From: an uncultured bacterium
GTDB lineage: Bacteria > Verrucomicrobiota > Kiritimatiellia > RFP12 > UBA1067
Direction of reading: 5' to 3'
Assembly: GCA_902799385.1 (NCBI GenBank)
Contig: CADCAK010000012.1
Coordinates: 1-64,000 of the forward strand
DNA: 64,000 nt
The notes under the pieces are model-generated. The model ran no database searches and had not been told where the DNA came from. It worked only from the letters and a program-made list of their open reading frames with translations. How positions within the stretch are numbered: position 1 is the first letter of the stretch; every line of letters starts with the position of its first letter. A program made the position numbers and the translations under genes. Shown here in pieces: positions 18,392 to 27,614 of this stretch.

Positions 18392-20059
18392 TCAATCGGC
18401 GTCGCCCATCGTGACGCGCAGGACTTCCTGCAGGCTCGTCATGCCGCTTGCGACCTTGAGCATGCCGTCCTCGCGGAGAGTCCTCATGCCCATCTCGCGG
18501 GCGCGCTGGCGCAGGAGCGTCGCCGGGGCGTGGTCGAATATGAGGCGCTGGATGGTGTCGTCGACCTTGAAGATCTCGAAGATGCCCTTTCGCCCCTTGT
18601 AGCCCGAACGCCCGCACTTGTCGCAGCCCGCGCCGTGGTACATGCGCTCCGGGACGGTCTTCGACATGGTGCCGAGCATCTTGAGCTCGCGCTCGGTCGG
18701 GGTATACGACTCCTTACACTTCTCGCAGATCGCACGGACGAGTCGCTGAGCCATCGCGGCGCGGAGCGCGGACGCGACGAGGAACGGCTTTACGCCGATA
18801 TCGAGAAGACGGGTGACGGCCGAAGGCGCGTCGTTCGTATGCAGCGTCGAGAACACGAGGTGGCCCGTGAGCGCCGCTTCCATCGCGATGTCGGCCGTCT
18901 CGGAGTCGCGGATCTCGCCGATCATGACGATGTTCGGCGCCTGACGGAGAATCGACCGCAGGGCCGCCGAGAAGTCGAGCCCGACGTCCTTGTTGACCTG
19001 CACCTGGTTGATGCCGGACATCTGGTATTCAACGGGGTCCTCGACCGTGATTAGCTTCTTGTCGGGCGTGTTTATCTGCCCAAGGCAGGCGTAGAGCGTC
19101 GTGGTCTTGCCGGAGCCCGTCGGACCTGTCACGAGCACGACCCCGTCGGGAAGCTTGATGAGGCGCTCGAACGTCGCCTGGTCATCCGTGAGGAAGCCGA
19201 GCTGCGGCAGGCCCAGCGAAAGGTTCGTCTTGTCGAGGATTCGCATTACGATCGACTCGCCGTGGTTCGTCGGAACCGACGAGACGCGCAGGTCCAGGTC
19301 CTTGCCGCCGACGTTGATCTGGATGCGCCCGTCCTGCGGGATGCGCTTTTCAGAGATCTTCATCTTCGACATGATCTTGATGCGCGATATGATTGCGCCC
19401 TGGAGCCGCTTGGGCGGCGAGTCCATCTTGCGGAGTGCGCCGTCGATGCGGTAGCGGACGCGGAACTCTTTTTCCATCGGCTCGATGTGGATGTCGGACG
19501 CCTTCATCTTGATCGCCGTCGTGATGATGAGGTTGGCGAGCTTGACGACCGCGGAGTCGTCGTCCGCGCCGTCGCCCGACTGGACCTCGTCTTCGCCGCG
19601 CGTCTGGACGTCGGCGTTCTCGTCCTCAGAGTACAGCTTTGACATCGCGGCGGCTACCTCGGCGCGCGGCGCGATGACCGCCTGGACATCTAGCCCGTGC
19701 AGGACGTACCTGAGCGAGTCGATGGCGTCGTAGCCCATCGGGTCGGAAAGCGCGACGGTGATCGAGTCCTCGTCGGCCACGACCGGCACCACGCCGTACT
19801 TCTTCGCGATGTCCGCCGGTATCGCCTTGACCACTTCGGGGCTGATCGCGTCGGCGTTGACGTGGCAGTACTTGAGCCCGAACTGGTCCGCGACCGTGCC
19901 AAGGACCTCGTCCTCGCCGATAGTGCCGCCCGATACGAGGACGTCGAGAGTCGTCTCGTTCTCGGCCTTCATCGACTTCGCGGCCGCATCGACCTGGTCG
20001 TGGGTCAGAAAGCCCCGCTCGACCAGGACCTGAATCACATACTCGTCGTTGCTTGTCAT
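18392..20059 (-). CDS. GspE/PilB-type assembly ATPase (copy 2)
   Basis: 555 residues with the same domain order as copy 1: MshEN-like N-terminus (VLVERGFLTHDQVDAAAK), Walker A GPTGSGKTTT, Walker B IVMIGEIRDSET, His box STLHTNDAPSAVTRLLD and a Cys cluster (CEKCKES ... GCDKCGRSGYKGR). It is divergent from copy 1, so an old paralogue rather than a recent duplication. ATG at 20059, 12 nt after a TATAAT box. First gene of the PilB-PilT-PilB operon. Confidence 0.9.
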   Translation of the reverse strand: MTSNDEYVIQVLVERGFLTHDQVDAAAKSMKAENETTLDVLVSGGTIGEDEVLGTVADQFGLKYCHVNADAISPEVVKAIPADIAKKYGVVPVVADEDSITVALSDPMGYDAIDSLRYVLHGLDVQAVIAPRAEVAAAMSKLYSEDENADVQTRGEDEVQSGDGADDDSAVVKLANLIITTAIKMKASDIHIEPMEKEFRVRYRIDGALRKMDSPPKRLQGAIISRIKIMSKMKISEKRIPQDGRIQINVGGKDLDLRVSSVPTNHGESIVMRILDKTNLSLGLPQLGFLTDDQATFERLIKLPDGVVLVTGPTGSGKTTTLYACLGQINTPDKKLITVEDPVEYQMSGINQVQVNKDVGLDFSAALRSILRQAPNIVMIGEIRDSETADIAMEAALTGHLVFSTLHTNDAPSAVTRLLDIGVKPFLVASALRAAMAQRLVRAICEKCKESYTPTERELKMLGTMSKTVPERMYHGAGCDKCGRSGYKGRKGIFEIFKVDDTIQRLIFDHAPATLLRQRAREMGMRTLREDGMLKVASGMTSLQEVLRVTMGDAD

Positions 20060-20071
20060 TTGTTTGTTAAC

Positions 20072-20077
20072 ATTATA
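20072..20077 (-). promoter_or_regulatory. -10 box of the PilB-PilT operon
   Basis: TATAAT on the minus strand, 12 nt before the ATG at 20059. No clear -35 and no TG extension. Confidence 0.5.
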
Positions 20078-20107
20078 CCGCAATCAGCGCATAATGGCAA
20101 GTAGTGG

Positions 20108-20938
20108 CTATTTGGCAGATTTGCGCTCCTTGGCCTTGGCGGCCATTTCGGGAAGCTGGGACTTGAGCTCCGCGCCTTCCGACGGGAAGCTCGCGACATA
20201 CGCCTTTGCAAGCTTGTAGGCCTCCTCGGGGTCAGTCTCGCGCTTCGACTCGATCTCGTTCGTGATGTCGGTCTTCGCCTCCTCTATCGCCGCGAGAATC
20301 GCCTTTGCCTCCTCGGCCTGCTTCTTCTGGACTGGCGTCGCGTTCTTCGCCTCGCCCTTCTTGACGGCAGCATTTAGGGTCTTGACCTGCGTCTTGACGG
20401 ACTTTCCGAGGACTAGCTGCTTTTCCATCGACTTGAACGCCTGAAGCGAAACTCCGCCGCAGAGAACCGGCATTGCGCCGATCGCCGCAATCGCCTTCTG
20501 CACCGCAGCCTCGGCCTCTTCGTGGCTACGCCCGGAATAGACGACCTTGCCGCGATGGTCAACGACGTACATAAACGGAAGCCCGCTGCTGGACGGAGCG
20601 TTGTCTAGCCCCGCCCATTCGTATATAGGATAGGTGAGCTTGTTTGCATCGACGAGTTCCTTCACTTTCTCGGGATTGCGCCCCTGGCAATGCGAGCCGA
20701 CGAGCATGAATGGCTTCGACTTGTTTGCATTCCATAGCTTCTGCATCGCAGGGAGAAGCGCACGGCACGGCGGGCAGTTGACGCCCCACTTGTCAACCAT
20801 CACAACCTTCCCGGCGAGGTCGGACTCGCTGATCTTTGGCCCGCTGTAGTAGTTCGAGTCATCAAGTCCATTCCATGTTCCGGCGTTTATGGAAAGTGCC
20901 GAAAGAACGGCGAAAGCGACAATTGTTGCCCTGTTCAT
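20108..20938 (-). CDS. Secreted thioredoxin-fold protein (TlpA-like) with helical tail
   Basis: 276 residues: signal peptide (cleaved after about residue 19, SINA), thioredoxin fold with active site NCPPCRAL at about residue 56 and the cis-Pro region SSGLPFMYVVD, then an Ala/Lys/Glu-rich helical C-terminal extension (residues 175-276) not typical of TlpA. It overlaps the dsbD-like gene by 4 nt, which suggests the DsbD-like protein keeps it reduced. Probably a periplasmic thiol reductase; substrate unknown. Confidence 0.8.
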   Translation of the reverse strand: MNRATIVAFAVLSALSINAGTWNGLDDSNYYSGPKISESDLAGKVVMVDKWGVNCPPCRALLPAMQKLWNANKSKPFMLVGSHCQGRNPEKVKELVDANKLTYPIYEWAGLDNAPSSSGLPFMYVVDHRGKVVYSGRSHEEAEAAVQKAIAAIGAMPVLCGGVSLQAFKSMEKQLVLGKSVKTQVKTLNAAVKKGEAKNATPVQKKQAEEAKAILAAIEEAKTDITNEIESKRETDPEEAYKLAKAYVASFPSEGAELKSQLPEMAAKAKERKSAK

Positions 20939-22188
20939 TTCTCAGTGTCCTTTCCTGTTTCGAAAATCGCGTACGCAGGAAGCCCCTGCACGTCCCTGAA
21001 CGGCGCGAGCTTCCTGAAGCCCTTCATGTCGTCGGCCTGCAGCCGTATGACGGCACAGCCGGCGAGCGCCTCGCGGACGCGAGGCTCGGCGAGCGTCGTG
21101 CGTTCCATCGCCGTGCAGTTCTTGCACCACGTGGCCCAGCAGTCCACGACGATCGGCCTGCCCTTGGCCGCCGCCTCCGCAAAGGCCACCTCGAAGGTGT
21201 CGGGGGTCGCCTCGACCGCGCCGGGTATCCCGCCCGGCTGCGGCGCGACCGCTGCGCCGCGCGTCCAGCCCTTCCACGCGAGGTAGCCGTAGTACGCGGC
21301 GAAGAGAAGCACGACTGCCGCAAAGACGCGGTTAACGTACTTCATCCACGCACCGGGCTTGGGAAGGATCTTCATGCCCGCACCGAGGAACGGCCACGGC
21401 AGGGCCATGCCAAGCCCGAGGACAAACGGAAGCGCAAGCGCGATTGCGTTGCCTTCCGCATAGAGCCGCGCCGTCAGGACAAGAACGGATACGAGAATCG
21501 GGGCGACGCAGGCGCCCGCGAGGACTGCAGAGAGCGCACCGAGGAAGAACGGCACGGCGAGGCCTGCGCGCGAGGCGTCTGGCTTCACGACTCCCGAGCG
21601 GAAGCGAGAGAAGTCTATCGAGAAAAACCCGAAGAGCGAAGCCCCAAGCGCGACGAAGACGAGCGCGACAAAGGCGTTGAACCAGGGGTTCGACTGGATC
21701 GTCCCGAACGCCATGCCGCCGACTGCGGCGAGGACGCCGAGAACGCCGTATGCGAGCGCCATGCCGAGGCCGTAGACGGCACCACGCGCCGGCGACTTGC
21801 CGATGACGATCAAGTTGACGGGAATCATAGGCAGGACGCACGGCGTCAGGTTCATGGCGAGGCCGCCGAGAAGCACGACGACGAGCGAAAGCCACGTAAA
21901 CGCCGCAAGCGCGCCGCCTTCTGCCTCTCCGGACGCGGCGTCCGGCGAGAGGAAGGCGAGGAACTCGTCGGCTTCACGGTAGCCCAGCATCATGCGCGCC
22001 GCCCGCTCGGGAACGGCCGCAGACGGTTCGGGGGCCGCCTCGTCCGGCGCGTCACCGACGAGGCGGCACATGCCGTCCTCGTCGCACACCCACATCTGGC
22101 CGTTTACAATGTTCGTCTCGGCGTGCGACGCAAAGACAAGTGCCGCAATCAGGGAAGCGGCCGCCAGCCTATGTAGAACCGATTGCAT
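20935..22188 (-). CDS. DsbD-like transmembrane thiol:disulfide interchange protein
   Basis: 417 residues: signal peptide; short N-terminal segment with WVCDEDGMCRL in place of the full alpha domain of E. coli DsbD; an eight-helix CcdA-like core with the paired cysteines in LTPCVLPMIPVN and GACVAPILVS; and a C-terminal thioredoxin domain with WATWCKNC. It would pass electrons from cytoplasmic thioredoxin to periplasmic partners, here probably the adjacent thioredoxin-fold protein. The reduced N-terminal domain is notable. Confidence 0.88.
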   Translation of the reverse strand: MQSVLHRLAAASLIAALVFASHAETNIVNGQMWVCDEDGMCRLVGDAPDEAAPEPSAAVPERAARMMLGYREADEFLAFLSPDAASGEAEGGALAAFTWLSLVVVLLGGLAMNLTPCVLPMIPVNLIVIGKSPARGAVYGLGMALAYGVLGVLAAVGGMAFGTIQSNPWFNAFVALVFVALGASLFGFFSIDFSRFRSGVVKPDASRAGLAVPFFLGALSAVLAGACVAPILVSVLVLTARLYAEGNAIALALPFVLGLGMALPWPFLGAGMKILPKPGAWMKYVNRVFAAVVLLFAAYYGYLAWKGWTRGAAVAPQPGGIPGAVEATPDTFEVAFAEAAAKGRPIVVDCWATWCKNCTAMERTTLAEPRVREALAGCAVIRLQADDMKGFRKLAPFRDVQGLPAYAIFETGKDTEK

Positions 22189-22191
22189 GTA

Positions 22192-23319
22192 TCAGCGCGT
22201 CTTGAAGCAGTACTCTGTCGTGCTGCGGAAGGTTTCGCCGGGACGCAGGACGGTGGTCGGGAAGTCGGGACGGTTGGGCGAGTCGGGATAGTGCTGCGTC
22301 TCGAGCGCGACGCCCGCGAACTGGCAGAGCGTCTTGCCCTTCTCTTTCGCAGGGAGCTTGGTCGTCATGTTCTGCGCGCCGTACATCTGCATGCACGGCT
22401 CGGTCGTCCAGATTTCGAGGACGCGGCCGGACTCGGGGTCGCTCATCTCGGCGGCAAGCTTCATCTCGCCGCACTTCCCGTTCAGGACGAAGTTGTGGTC
22501 GTACCAGTTGTCCATGGGCTTAAGGCTCTCCTGCGACGCCATCCAGCTGGCCATCATGCCGATCGGGCGGGCCTTGCGGAAGTCGAAGCCAGTGCCCTCG
22601 ACAGGCGCGTCCTTCGTCGGGATGAGCCCCGCGTCCGTCTGGGTGTACTTGTCGGCGTTGACCTTGAGAAGCTGCCTGAGGACGCTACCGCTCGCCTCGC
22701 CCGCGAGGTTCCAGTAGGAGTGGTGCGTCGGGTTCAGGACCGTCGGCTTGTCGGTCGTCGCCTCGTACTCTATGCGCCAGATGTTCTGGGGGAGCACGGT
22801 GTATGTGACCTTCATCGTGACCGTGCCGGGGAAGCCCATATCGCCGTCTGGCGAGACGAGCGTCAGCACGAGCCTCTTCCCGTCGTATTCCGAAGCCTTC
22901 CACACCTTTGCGTCCCAGCCGACGGGCCCGCTGTGGAGGTTGCAGAAGCGCGGCACCGGATTCGTCTCGTTGACCGGTATCTGCCACTCCTTGCCGTCAA
23001 GCGTGAACTTGCCGTTGGCGATCCTGTTGCCGTAGCGGCCAATCAGCGTGCCCATGGAAAAGCCAAGCGTCTCGTACTCCTCGACGGTATTCCAGCCAAG
23101 CGTGACGTCGGACATCTTCCCGTCGCGGCCGGGCGCCCAGCAGCGGACGAGGCGGCCGCCGAAATCGGTAACCTCAAGCGTGAGGCCGTCGGGGCTCTTC
23201 AAGGTGTAGACAGACGCCTTCTCGCCGAATTTCGTGACGCCGAAGGGCTTCACGTCGTCGGTGTTGCAGCAGCAGCCGGCCACAAGGGCGGCAAGGGCCA
23301 TAAACGATAGCTTGTTCAT
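22192..23319 (-). CDS. galM: Aldose 1-epimerase, predicted lipoprotein
   Basis: Interconverts alpha and beta anomers of galactose and related sugars. 375 residues with GalM motifs: NRIANGKFTLDG, the catalytic His regions (NLHSGPVGWD; NPTHHSYWNLAG) and a C-terminal Glu region (GVALETQHYPDSPN). The N-terminus MNKLSFMALAALVAGC is a lipoprotein signal (lipobox VAGC), so the enzyme acts outside the cytoplasm, unlike the usual cytosolic GalM. A strong AAAGGAGG site precedes the ATG, with a TAAAAT-like -10 upstream. Followed by dsbD after 3 nt. Confidence 0.93.
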   Translation of the reverse strand: MNKLSFMALAALVAGCCCNTDDVKPFGVTKFGEKASVYTLKSPDGLTLEVTDFGGRLVRCWAPGRDGKMSDVTLGWNTVEEYETLGFSMGTLIGRYGNRIANGKFTLDGKEWQIPVNETNPVPRFCNLHSGPVGWDAKVWKASEYDGKRLVLTLVSPDGDMGFPGTVTMKVTYTVLPQNIWRIEYEATTDKPTVLNPTHHSYWNLAGEASGSVLRQLLKVNADKYTQTDAGLIPTKDAPVEGTGFDFRKARPIGMMASWMASQESLKPMDNWYDHNFVLNGKCGEMKLAAEMSDPESGRVLEIWTTEPCMQMYGAQNMTTKLPAKEKGKTLCQFAGVALETQHYPDSPNRPDFPTTVLRPGETFRSTTEYCFKTR

Positions 23320-23354
23320 TCCGATAATCCTCCTTTTGTGAGTTGCGGGATATT

Positions 23355-24101
23355 TTACCTAATTCCGCCGAGAATTGAAAGTGCGTTTCGTGTCGTAAGG
23401 GCGGCAAAGTCTTCGAACGGCGTCCCGCGCAAGTCGGCGAGGAACCGCGCCGTATGGACGAGATATGCGGGTTCGTTGGGGTTTCCGCGCATCGGCACGG
23501 GCGCGAGAAACGGAGAATCGGTCTCCACTATGATGCGGCCGTCCGGCACGATTCGGGCCGATTCGCGGACATTCTCTGCCGCGCGGAACGTCACTATGCC
23601 CGAGATTGAAATGTAGAACCCGAGGTCGAGAAGAGCGCGGCAGAACGACGGCGAGCCGGTGAAGCAGTGGATTATCCCCTTAGATGGAATCTCGCGCAGG
23701 ATGCCGAGCGTATCGTTGTCCGCGTCGCGCGTGTGTATGACGACGGGCAGTCCAAGCCCGCGCGCGAGGTCGAGTTGCCGCGCGAAAAGCTCGCGCTGGG
23801 CGTCGCGCGTCCCGGGCGAATAGTGGTAGTCGAGGCCAATCTCCCCTACGGCGGCGGCGGCGGCGTAGTCGAGCGCGGGCAGCTCCTTCCCCGCCTGGTC
23901 GCGGTCCCATCCGATTGCGCGGTACTCGAAGCCCTCCGTCCCCGCGTTAAGGGACTCGCTCCCGCCGACGGCCATTATGCGCGTCACTCCGGCGGCCCTA
24001 GCGCGATCGACCGCTGCGGCAGTCTCGCCGCGCGTCCCCTCGAAGTGCGCATGCGTGTCGAAAAGACATGGAGCGCCCAATGCTGGAACGGACTCATCCA
24101 T
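23355..24101 (-). CDS. TatD-family metal-dependent hydrolase
   Basis: 248 residues, usual length. Metal ligands are visible in FDTHAHF (HxH), VGEIGLDYHY (Glu), VVIHTRDAD, IIHCFTG and ETDSPFLAP. TatD proteins are TIM-barrel nucleases or deoxyribonucleases implicated in DNA fragment processing and proofreading. The start overlaps the end of the lactate permease gene by 8 nt. Confidence 0.9.
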   Translation of the reverse strand: MDESVPALGAPCLFDTHAHFEGTRGETAAAVDRARAAGVTRIMAVGGSESLNAGTEGFEYRAIGWDRDQAGKELPALDYAAAAAVGEIGLDYHYSPGTRDAQRELFARQLDLARGLGLPVVIHTRDADNDTLGILREIPSKGIIHCFTGSPSFCRALLDLGFYISISGIVTFRAAENVRESARIVPDGRIIVETDSPFLAPVPMRGNPNEPAYLVHTARFLADLRGTPFEDFAALTTRNALSILGGIR

Positions 24102-25512
24102 GAGCGACCACCTCTATTGCAGAGGAAAAGAAAGCAAAGGCAAAAGTGACGGCGCACGCAACGACGAGGACGACGAGGAAGAACGGGGCGGCCCGCTTCA
24201 TGACCTCGCTTTCGCGCCCGGCGAGCCCAGCCGCCGCGCAGCCAAGGACTATCGACTGCGGGCACACCATCTTGCCGATACCAGCGCCCATGATGTTTGC
24301 CGCCGCGAAAAGAAGCTTGTGCGCCCACGACGAAGCCGCAGACGTCTGGAGCGCGCCGAAGAGGACGCTTGTGCTCGTGCCGGAGCCGGTCACGAAGCCG
24401 CCGAGCGCGCCAACGAGCCCCGAGACTGCGGAATACCAGCGCCCCGTTGACGCGACGAGGCCATCGGCAAGCGTCTGGGTCATGCCAGCCGCGCCCATGA
24501 CCTTCGCAAGCGCGAGGACGGTGCATATCATAAGGAGGGCGAGGGAATAGCGCCAGATGGTCCTAGCCGCGAGCGCGACAAGTCGCAGGGGCCTCATACC
24601 CTGGCAAAGCCCGCCGACGGCGGCGGCGGCCAGCACGACAAAGCCGGGGGACGGCTTTCGCTCGTCCGGCAGAAATGCGACGACGCCGAGCGCGAGGACT
24701 ATGAACGCGAACGGCAACCACGCCCACAGCTGGCGGCGCACGTCGATCCCCTTGCGGTCGCCGAGGAACGCAAAGAGCGCCATGACCGCGATGCCGCCGA
24801 CGATATCTGGAAGCTCGCACCCCGCGAACTGCGCCAGGGCGAGCCACGGCACGGCAAACGCAACTGAAGCGCCAAGCGCGAGCTTCCAGCATTCGCGAAG
24901 GCCCTTTAGCCCGTCGGCCGCGATAAGCACAAGGAACGGCAAGATCGCACTGACGGCAAGCTGAAGCCACGCGATGACTGGCGTAAGCGCGCCAATGCCA
25001 AGCCCGGTCTCTCCCGCGAGGACGCGGGTCGGCACGCCTACCGACGCGAACGCGGTCGGCGTCGTGTTGGCGACGAGGCAGCAGAGGACGGCGCGCAGCG
25101 GGTCGAAGCCAACGCCGACGAGTATCGCGCAGGGAATCGCGACCGCAGTGCCGAAGCCCGCCATGCCCTCCATGAAGCTGCCGAAGCCCCAAGCGACCAG
25201 GAGCGCGAGGAAGCGCCTGTCGGACGAAAGCGCGGAAAGGCCGGACTTGATGTCTTCAATCGCCCCCGACGTCTCGGTCACTGCGTATGCGAAAAGGGCC
25301 GCGACTATGACGAGCCCGATGGGAAAGAGCCCCGTAGCGGCACCAGCCGCCGCGCACTCCGCTATGCTGCCTGCGGAAAGCCCGCGCCACAGGAACGCCT
25401 CCGCCGCGCCGACGGCGAACGCGGCAAGCGCCGCCTTCCACGCGGGAGCCCTAAATGCCGCAAGCGCAGTGACCAGCACGGCGATCGGCAGCGCAGAAAG
25501 CAGGAATGCCAA
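24094..25512 (-). CDS. L-lactate permease family transporter
   Basis: 472 residues with about 12-13 hydrophobic segments, matching the LctP family (TC 2.A.14). The conserved stretch GFGSFMEGMAGFGTAVAIPC, the following NTTPTAFASVGVPT, and the C-terminal GSGTSTSVLFGALQTS are present. It imports lactate or glycolate by H+ symport. It lies between argD (29 nt upstream) and tatD (8-nt overlap); no lactate dehydrogenase is nearby. Confidence 0.88.
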   Translation of the reverse strand: MAFLLSALPIAVLVTALAAFRAPAWKAALAAFAVGAAEAFLWRGLSAGSIAECAAAGAATGLFPIGLVIVAALFAYAVTETSGAIEDIKSGLSALSSDRRFLALLVAWGFGSFMEGMAGFGTAVAIPCAILVGVGFDPLRAVLCCLVANTTPTAFASVGVPTRVLAGETGLGIGALTPVIAWLQLAVSAILPFLVLIAADGLKGLRECWKLALGASVAFAVPWLALAQFAGCELPDIVGGIAVMALFAFLGDRKGIDVRRQLWAWLPFAFIVLALGVVAFLPDERKPSPGFVVLAAAAVGGLCQGMRPLRLVALAARTIWRYSLALLMICTVLALAKVMGAAGMTQTLADGLVASTGRWYSAVSGLVGALGGFVTGSGTSTSVLFGALQTSAASSWAHKLLFAAANIMGAGIGKMVCPQSIVLGCAAAGLAGRESEVMKRAAPFFLVVLVVACAVTFAFAFFSSAIEVVAHG

Positions 25513-25541
25513 GGCTCACGCTCCGCAGGCCGTACTAGGCG

Positions 25542-26741
25542 TCACTCGCCGAACGTGCAGTCCAGCGCGTCGGAAATCATGTCCACAGCCTCTTCGAGGT
25601 CGGCCTCCTTGAGGACGAGGGGCGGCAGGAACCTTACGACGCGGGGACCGGCCGTGAGGGCGAGGATGCCCTGCGCCTGGAGCGCCTCGACGACTTCCTT
25701 CGCGTCGGCGTCCACGACGAGCCCGAGCATGAGGCCCTTGCCGCGCACTTCGAGAACCTTGTCGTACTTGTCGACGAAGCCTTGCAGGGCCTCGCGAAGA
25801 AGATTTCCAAGTTCAGTCGCCTTTGCGAGAAGACCCTCGCTCTCGATCACGTCGATGACGGCGAGCGCGGCCGCCGCCGCGACGGGGTTGCCGCCGAAAG
25901 TGGACGCGTGGCTCGGCGCAACGAGGACATCGGCGAACTTCGCGTTCGAGACAAGCGCGCCCATCGGAAGTCCGCCCGCAAGCGCCTTGGCGCATGTGAA
26001 GAGGTCGGGCTTGACGTCATAGCCCTGCCACGCGAACCAAGTCCCAGTACGGCCCATGCCGGCCTGGACTTCGTCCACGATCATGATGAGGTTCCGCTCG
26101 TCGCAGAGAGCGCGCACGCCCTTCATGAACTCCTCGGTCGCGGGCGTGACGCCGCCCTCGCCTTGAACGGCCTCGAGCATGACCGCGACGGTCTTGTCGT
26201 TGATGGCGGCCTTGACCGACTCAATGTCGTTGTAGTCTGCGTATGCGAAGCCGACGGGCAGCGGGTCGAAGCCCTCCTGGCACCACGCCTGCGCCGTAGC
26301 GGCGACGGTCGCGAGCGTGCGGCCGTGGAAGCCCTGCCTGAACGTGACCACCTCGTAGCGGCCGCCGTTGGCGGAACCCCACTTGCGGGCGAGCTTGATG
26401 GCCGCCTCGTTCGCCTCGGCGCCGGAGTTGCAGAAGAACACCTTGCCGCCAAGCCCAGAAAGCTCGACGAGCTTCGCCGCGAGGCGCGTGGCGGGCTCGT
26501 TCGCGAAGAGGTTGGAGCTGTGCGTCATCGCGGCGGCCTGTTCCTGGATCGCCTTGACGACCTTCGGGTGGGAGTAGCCGACGGACTGCACGCCTATGCC
26601 GCTCGTGAAGTCGTAGAACGGACGGTTGTCAACGTCCCTTACCGTGACGCCCTTGCCGCTCGCGAGGACGACCGACGGCGAATACGTCGGCATCAGGGAC
26701 GCCTTGTAGATGTCGAGGATTTCCTGTGTCTTGTTGCTCAT
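25542..26741 (-). CDS. argD: Acetylornithine aminotransferase
   Basis: A class-III PLP aminotransferase of arginine synthesis (N-acetylglutamate semialdehyde to acetylornithine). 399 residues. Motifs: FCNSGAEANEAAIKLAR, HGRTLATVAATAQ, DEVQAGMGRTG, and the PLP lysine in TCAKALAGGLPMGA. Its ATG overlaps by 4 nt the stop codon that intact argB would use, so the pair was built as a coupled argBD unit. Confidence 0.92.
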   Translation of the reverse strand: MSNKTQEILDIYKASLMPTYSPSVVLASGKGVTVRDVDNRPFYDFTSGIGVQSVGYSHPKVVKAIQEQAAAMTHSSNLFANEPATRLAAKLVELSGLGGKVFFCNSGAEANEAAIKLARKWGSANGGRYEVVTFRQGFHGRTLATVAATAQAWCQEGFDPLPVGFAYADYNDIESVKAAINDKTVAVMLEAVQGEGGVTPATEEFMKGVRALCDERNLIMIVDEVQAGMGRTGTWFAWQGYDVKPDLFTCAKALAGGLPMGALVSNAKFADVLVAPSHASTFGGNPVAAAAALAVIDVIESEGLLAKATELGNLLREALQGFVDKYDKVLEVRGKGLMLGLVVDADAKEVVEALQAQGILALTAGPRVVRFLPPLVLKEADLEEAVDMISDALDCTFGE

Positions 26742-27552
26742 TCCGTTATCTCCGTTCCCACGCCTTCACGCGTGAATATTTCCAAAAGCAGCGAATGCGC
26801 CATGCGTCCGTCCTCTCGACTTTCGGGAGCATTCCGCCCGAGATCACGCCTTCCTCCCTAAGGGTCGAGAGGTCGCCGAGGTGCAGCGTCGAGAAGAGCG
26901 TACCGGGGTCGGACGGATCCTTCAGGATGCCCGGGACATCCGAGACGAGCGCGAACTTGCGGACCTTCAGCGCCTTTGCAAGCGCGGCGGCGGCGAAGTC
27001 GGCGTTGACGTTGTACAGGTGGCTGTCGTCGACGCCCGTGCCAATGGGCGTAACGACGGGGATGATGCCGGCGTCGAGCATCTCGCAGACGGCGCGCGTG
27101 TCGGCCGAGACGACCTCGCCCACGTAGCCCCTGTCGGGAGTCTCTATCTTGCGCGCGGCGAAGACCCAGTTGCCGTGGATCGGGCGGGCGTTCGCGCCTC
27201 GCTTCTGAAGCCTGCGCACGATGTCTGGGTTTACGACGTTGTTGAGAGTGTGGCGGACGACCTCCATCGTCGCCTCGTCCGTGACCCTGAGGCCCTCGAC
27301 GAACTTCGGCTCGTGGCCGGACTCCTTAAGCGCCTTGGAAATCGCCTTGCCGCCGCCGTGTACGATGACGACCTTCATGCCGACGACGCGCATGAAGGCA
27401 ATGTCGTCCATCAGCGAATCGAGGTTCGCATCGCTCTCCATCACGGAGCCGCCGAGCTTCACAAGCACGGCCGATCCGTGGAAATCGCGAATGTACGGCA
27501 AGGCCTCGGTCAAGACCGCCGCCTTAGCCACTGCTGTATCCATTGCACTCAT
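26738..27552 (-). pseudogene. argB: Acetylglutamate kinase with frameshifting deletion near the C-terminus
   Basis: The first ~225 codons are a standard ArgB: VKLGGSVMES, IVHGGGKAI, NVNADFAAAALA and GGMLPKVE. After GGMLPKVE the open frame turns to unrelated RTDAWRIRCFWKYS and stops at 26746. In the neighbouring frame the true family ending is readable, DGRMAHSLLLEIFT then REGVGTEITE, stopping at 26738 in an ATGA overlap with argD. The residues normally between PKVE and DGR (about 16) are gone, so a deletion of about 46 nt explains both the gap and the frame change. Start at 27552 is 10 nt after TATACT. Genuine inactivation or an assembly error. Confidence 0.8.
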
Positions 27553-27562
27553 TAGGACGCAT

Positions 27563-27571
27563 AGTATACCA
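27563..27571 (-). promoter_or_regulatory. Extended -10 promoter of argBD
   Basis: TGGTATACT on the minus strand; the argB ATG follows 10 nt after the box. Confidence 0.55.
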
Positions 27572-27614
27572 TAATCCGCCCCGCCTTGTGCGGAAAAACG
27601 CCGCCGGAAGACGC

